Assembly (NCBI GenBank): GCA_010645155.1
Contig: CM021316.1
Coordinates: forward strand, 5,352,954 to 5,416,953
Origin: Tigriopus japonicus
Lineage: Eukaryota > Arthropoda > Copepoda > Harpacticoida > Harpacticidae
Reading direction: 5' to 3'
DNA length: 64,000 nucleotides
The translations under genes and the position numbers were made by a program. Positions 61,738-64,000 of the stretch are shown one piece after another; the first letter of the stretch is position 1; every line of letters begins with the position of its first letter. The notes beneath the pieces are model-generated. The model worked only from the letters and a program-made list of their open reading frames with translations. It did no database searches and was not told the origin of the DNA.

Positions 61738-61871
61738 TCAGAAGGTTTTTGTGAGACCGTTATTTCAGGACATTGAAGGTTTTTGTGAGACCGTTATTTC
61801 AGGACATTGAAGGTTTTTGTGAGACCGTTATTTCAGGACATTGAAGGTTTTTGTGAGACCGTTATTTCAGG
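61738..61871 (-). repeat. 34-bp tandem array of the right arm, 4 units, inverted
   Basis: ggac occurs at 61768, 61802, 61836 and 61870, exactly 34 apart. The units are reverse complements of the left-arm 34-bp units, essentially identical in sequence. Confidence 0.97.
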
Positions 61872-62039
61872 ACAAAGAAGACTGGGCGTTGATTGGGTAA
61901 AATGGGTTGTCCCAAAACAACTGGATTATAAACGGGCAAAAAACTCATGAAGTTCGTTAGCCAGTGATTTCAGGACATGACATTAAATTACTTTTAAGCA
62001 TTAAAGCTCATATTTTTTCATACTTTTATGTTTTTTTCT

Positions 62040-62075
62040 ATTTTGTGATTTCGGGACGTCCCGAAATCACAAAAT
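62040..62075. repeat. 36-bp perfect palindrome
   Basis: Left half attttgtgatttcgggac is followed at once by its exact reverse complement. It sits between the inverted right array and a core unit in the opposite direction, at the point where repeat orientation switches. Confidence 0.97.
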
Positions 62076-62128
62076 GTCCCGAAATAACGGTCTCATACCA
62101 ATTTAAGTCCTCAAATAACTGTCTGGCG

Positions 62129-64000
62129 AAGTACTACTGCGCCTAAAAAGGTTTTGAGGATTCTAAGGGAAAAAGATTCTCCCCGCTCAAAGGAATGTTT
62201 GCGAGATCTTTATGAATTATTCATGGCGAGTGGGGTTTTATCAGACGAAAGACCTCCCGACTTAATGCAATGAGAGCCTAATGCATGAATTTGTGTGACC
62301 ATTTTCACAGTAGAATGAGCTTTGTGTGGCACTGAGCATTTTTGTGGGGTTGGGAAATGTCAAATCCTAGCCATTTCTTTCATTAATAAGACCCGGGCCT
62401 AAGTAGGTAGTCATTTACATGTTAGCTTTTATCAAAGAAAGCCTGTACTATTGGATTTTCGATCACAAGAGGTTTTGTCAAGCTGAATAAAAACACCTGC
62501 CCAACTGGCTCAAAGTTGAACTCTTGTTTTGATTGACATTACTTCTTCAGGACCCAAGAGGCTTTTAAGTGGGCTTGAGATCAGTGGCCCAACATCCAAG
62601 CACCATAACAACCCTTTGCGTCCAATCATCGACAGTAGATATTAAGCCTCTTCAAACGATATCTGATAAAAACGAATTTCTAGTCGTCAACAAGGTCTCA
62701 GTTGAGTTCAATTGGCAAAGATTTAGAACCTGCTAACACTTTTTGAGTACGGGTCAAAACCAACTTCGCAAGTTCTCCATTGTCATTTTTAGACAATTTC
62801 AAAATAACTCAGCTTGTCGAGGTCGCCTCTCTTTTGACAGAAGGCTAATCTCTTCATTGTGAAGCATCTCTGAAAGAGCAACTGGTGACTGACCATGTGC
62901 AATTGTGGCATCGTGATCATCCTTCCACTTGCTGTGCATAAGTACTCAATGCGTCTTCTTGCATGCTCCGTATTGTGTGGAGTGGTATCTACTTTTATCG
63001 TCTCAATCTCGGTAGTGGCACCCACAATGCTATGGCTCGTTAGACTTGCTGAACAGTGCAGAGAAGAGCTTTAGGTAGAGTGAAAGACGACCGATAGAAA
63101 GACCTCTCAGAGACAAGAGGAATTTGCAAAAGGGATTTTTGATCATTCATCAGTTGGAAAACGAGCCACAGTCCGCTTTTAAAGGTCCCAACCAAGTTAG
63201 CCAGAAACAATAAGTGCTTCACTTTGATTATGCAGCAAATGAACATCCATCGAATAGTTTCCAGCTCTGGTTTGTAGGCACAGGTGTGATTTATGGACCC
63301 GTCGGAGACTGATACTTACAGCATATTTTCCACTGGAGACGGCTTGGCTCATTGGAAGCAATCAATTTATTGCACTGATTCCTTCCAATTATTTCCCTCG
63401 TCTACCAGGGTGAATGCCACAGTTTTATATTTTCCGTAAATCAATTTCCACCCCCCTGCTGATTGTGGTGAGAGGTTTCAATTGCTATACTTCCCGATCC
63501 ACCATTTAATGTTCTGTACTGTTAAACTGCTTTGCTCTGTACCATTCTTACTGAAGCGCAGCTCGAGTAAGGAACTCCCCATGTAGTCATCATTTGGCAC
63601 TGCCGTTGGCTTCAACAAGAAAAAAAAACAAAATTCTCGATATCTTGATGGGGGTTTCTGAAGTCCATTTGGAAGGGTTGGTGGGTGCAAGAGGACTGCA
63701 ACAGCCACAACAGAGACGACGATTTGGTAGTTGCCTGTTATGCTGTAGCGCTCCTCGTTCCCTCCTTGCGTGACTACGTTGTTGGCTCTTGTGGAGTTTC
63801 GTCAATTCCTCCTCAGTGATGTCTCAAAATATGCCCTGATTGAATAGGGAAGAATTTCAGGGGAATGTGTGGCGATGATTCGGACGCTCAGAGTGCAGGG
63901 TGGAGGAAATGCTTCAATTTTACGCTTTAAAAGGGTTTCGCCCCATGGCCAAATCAAGCAACGGAAGAGGTGACTGGGACTCATTTTGTAAAGTTTGTTT
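62129..64000. other. Unassigned DNA to the window end
   Basis: No coding region, RNA gene or clear repeat is recognised. Several short frames exist on the minus strand near 63.5-64.0 kb without domains. Confidence 0.45.

Larger units (their letters stand above)
58680..62128. mobile_element. 3.45-kb element with inverted ends and inverted tandem-repeat arms, tyrosine-recombinase-like gene
   Basis: The left end CGCCTAGACAGTTATTT (58680) matches the reverse complement of the right end, CGCCAGACAGTTATTT (62128), followed on both by ggac after two variable bases. Flanks read aatact and aagtact, which may be a duplication or an extension of the ends. Inside the left end are 12 x 47-bp, 5 x 34-bp and 3 x 39-bp tandem units; inside the right end are four 34-bp units in opposite orientation. 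Every unit contains a core close to GTCCTGAAATAACGGTCTGA. The centre holds a spliced gene and a recombinase-like fragment. Inverted ends are not usual for Crypton elements, so the class is unclear. Confidence 0.7.

Overview
This is a eukaryotic window, very probably from an arthropod. Introns are mostly short GT-AG, intergenic DNA is AT-rich, and small transposons are frequent. A crustacean such as a copepod fits the density of T-rich non-autonomous elements, but that placement is inference. Three real protein genes can be read with confidence, all on the plus strand, all in the left 38 kb.

Positions 1-7233 hold the 3' part of a dachsous-type giant cadherin: many cadherin repeats, one membrane span and the conserved Dachsous cytoplasmic block, in one uninterrupted 7.2-kb coding stretch. 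Positions 9587-10808 hold a complete five-exon FBXO8 gene (F-box plus Sec7-like domain, 314 residues). Positions 15962-38183 hold a multi-exon ARHGEF17-like Rho guanine nucleotide exchange factor: a long disordered N-terminus, then DH, PH and a C-terminal beta-propeller. I reconstructed 29 main exons whose phases all join. That gives a 2450-residue long form. A separate coding exon at 29196-29858 gives a probable 1250-residue short form from an internal promoter.

Between these genes lies a nest of hAT-like miniature elements. Three have clear 8-bp target duplications or near-identical terminal repeats (8481-9290, 11664-12145, 12392-13558). A fourth candidate (7801-8460) carries an almost perfect inverted copy of FBXO8 exon 3-intron-exon 4 and may be a gene-capturing (Pack-type) hAT element. 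Intron 1 of the RhoGEF gene holds a hAT transposase remnant, a hAT-like element split by a mariner-like element, and a fold-back element that recurs near 40.8 kb.

The right 26 kb is gene-poor. I see an RS-rich exon on the minus strand (39520-39804), a possible 5' exon near 50.6-51.0 kb, and a small possible start exon at 57956. The most unusual structure is a 3.45-kb element at 58680-62128. It has terminal inverted repeats and two arms of tandem repeats (47-, 39- and 34-bp units sharing one 22-bp core) in opposite orientation. The arms flank an intron-containing gene and a C-terminal fragment that looks like the box II/Tyr region of a tyrosine recombinase. I cannot match this whole arrangement to a described transposon type.
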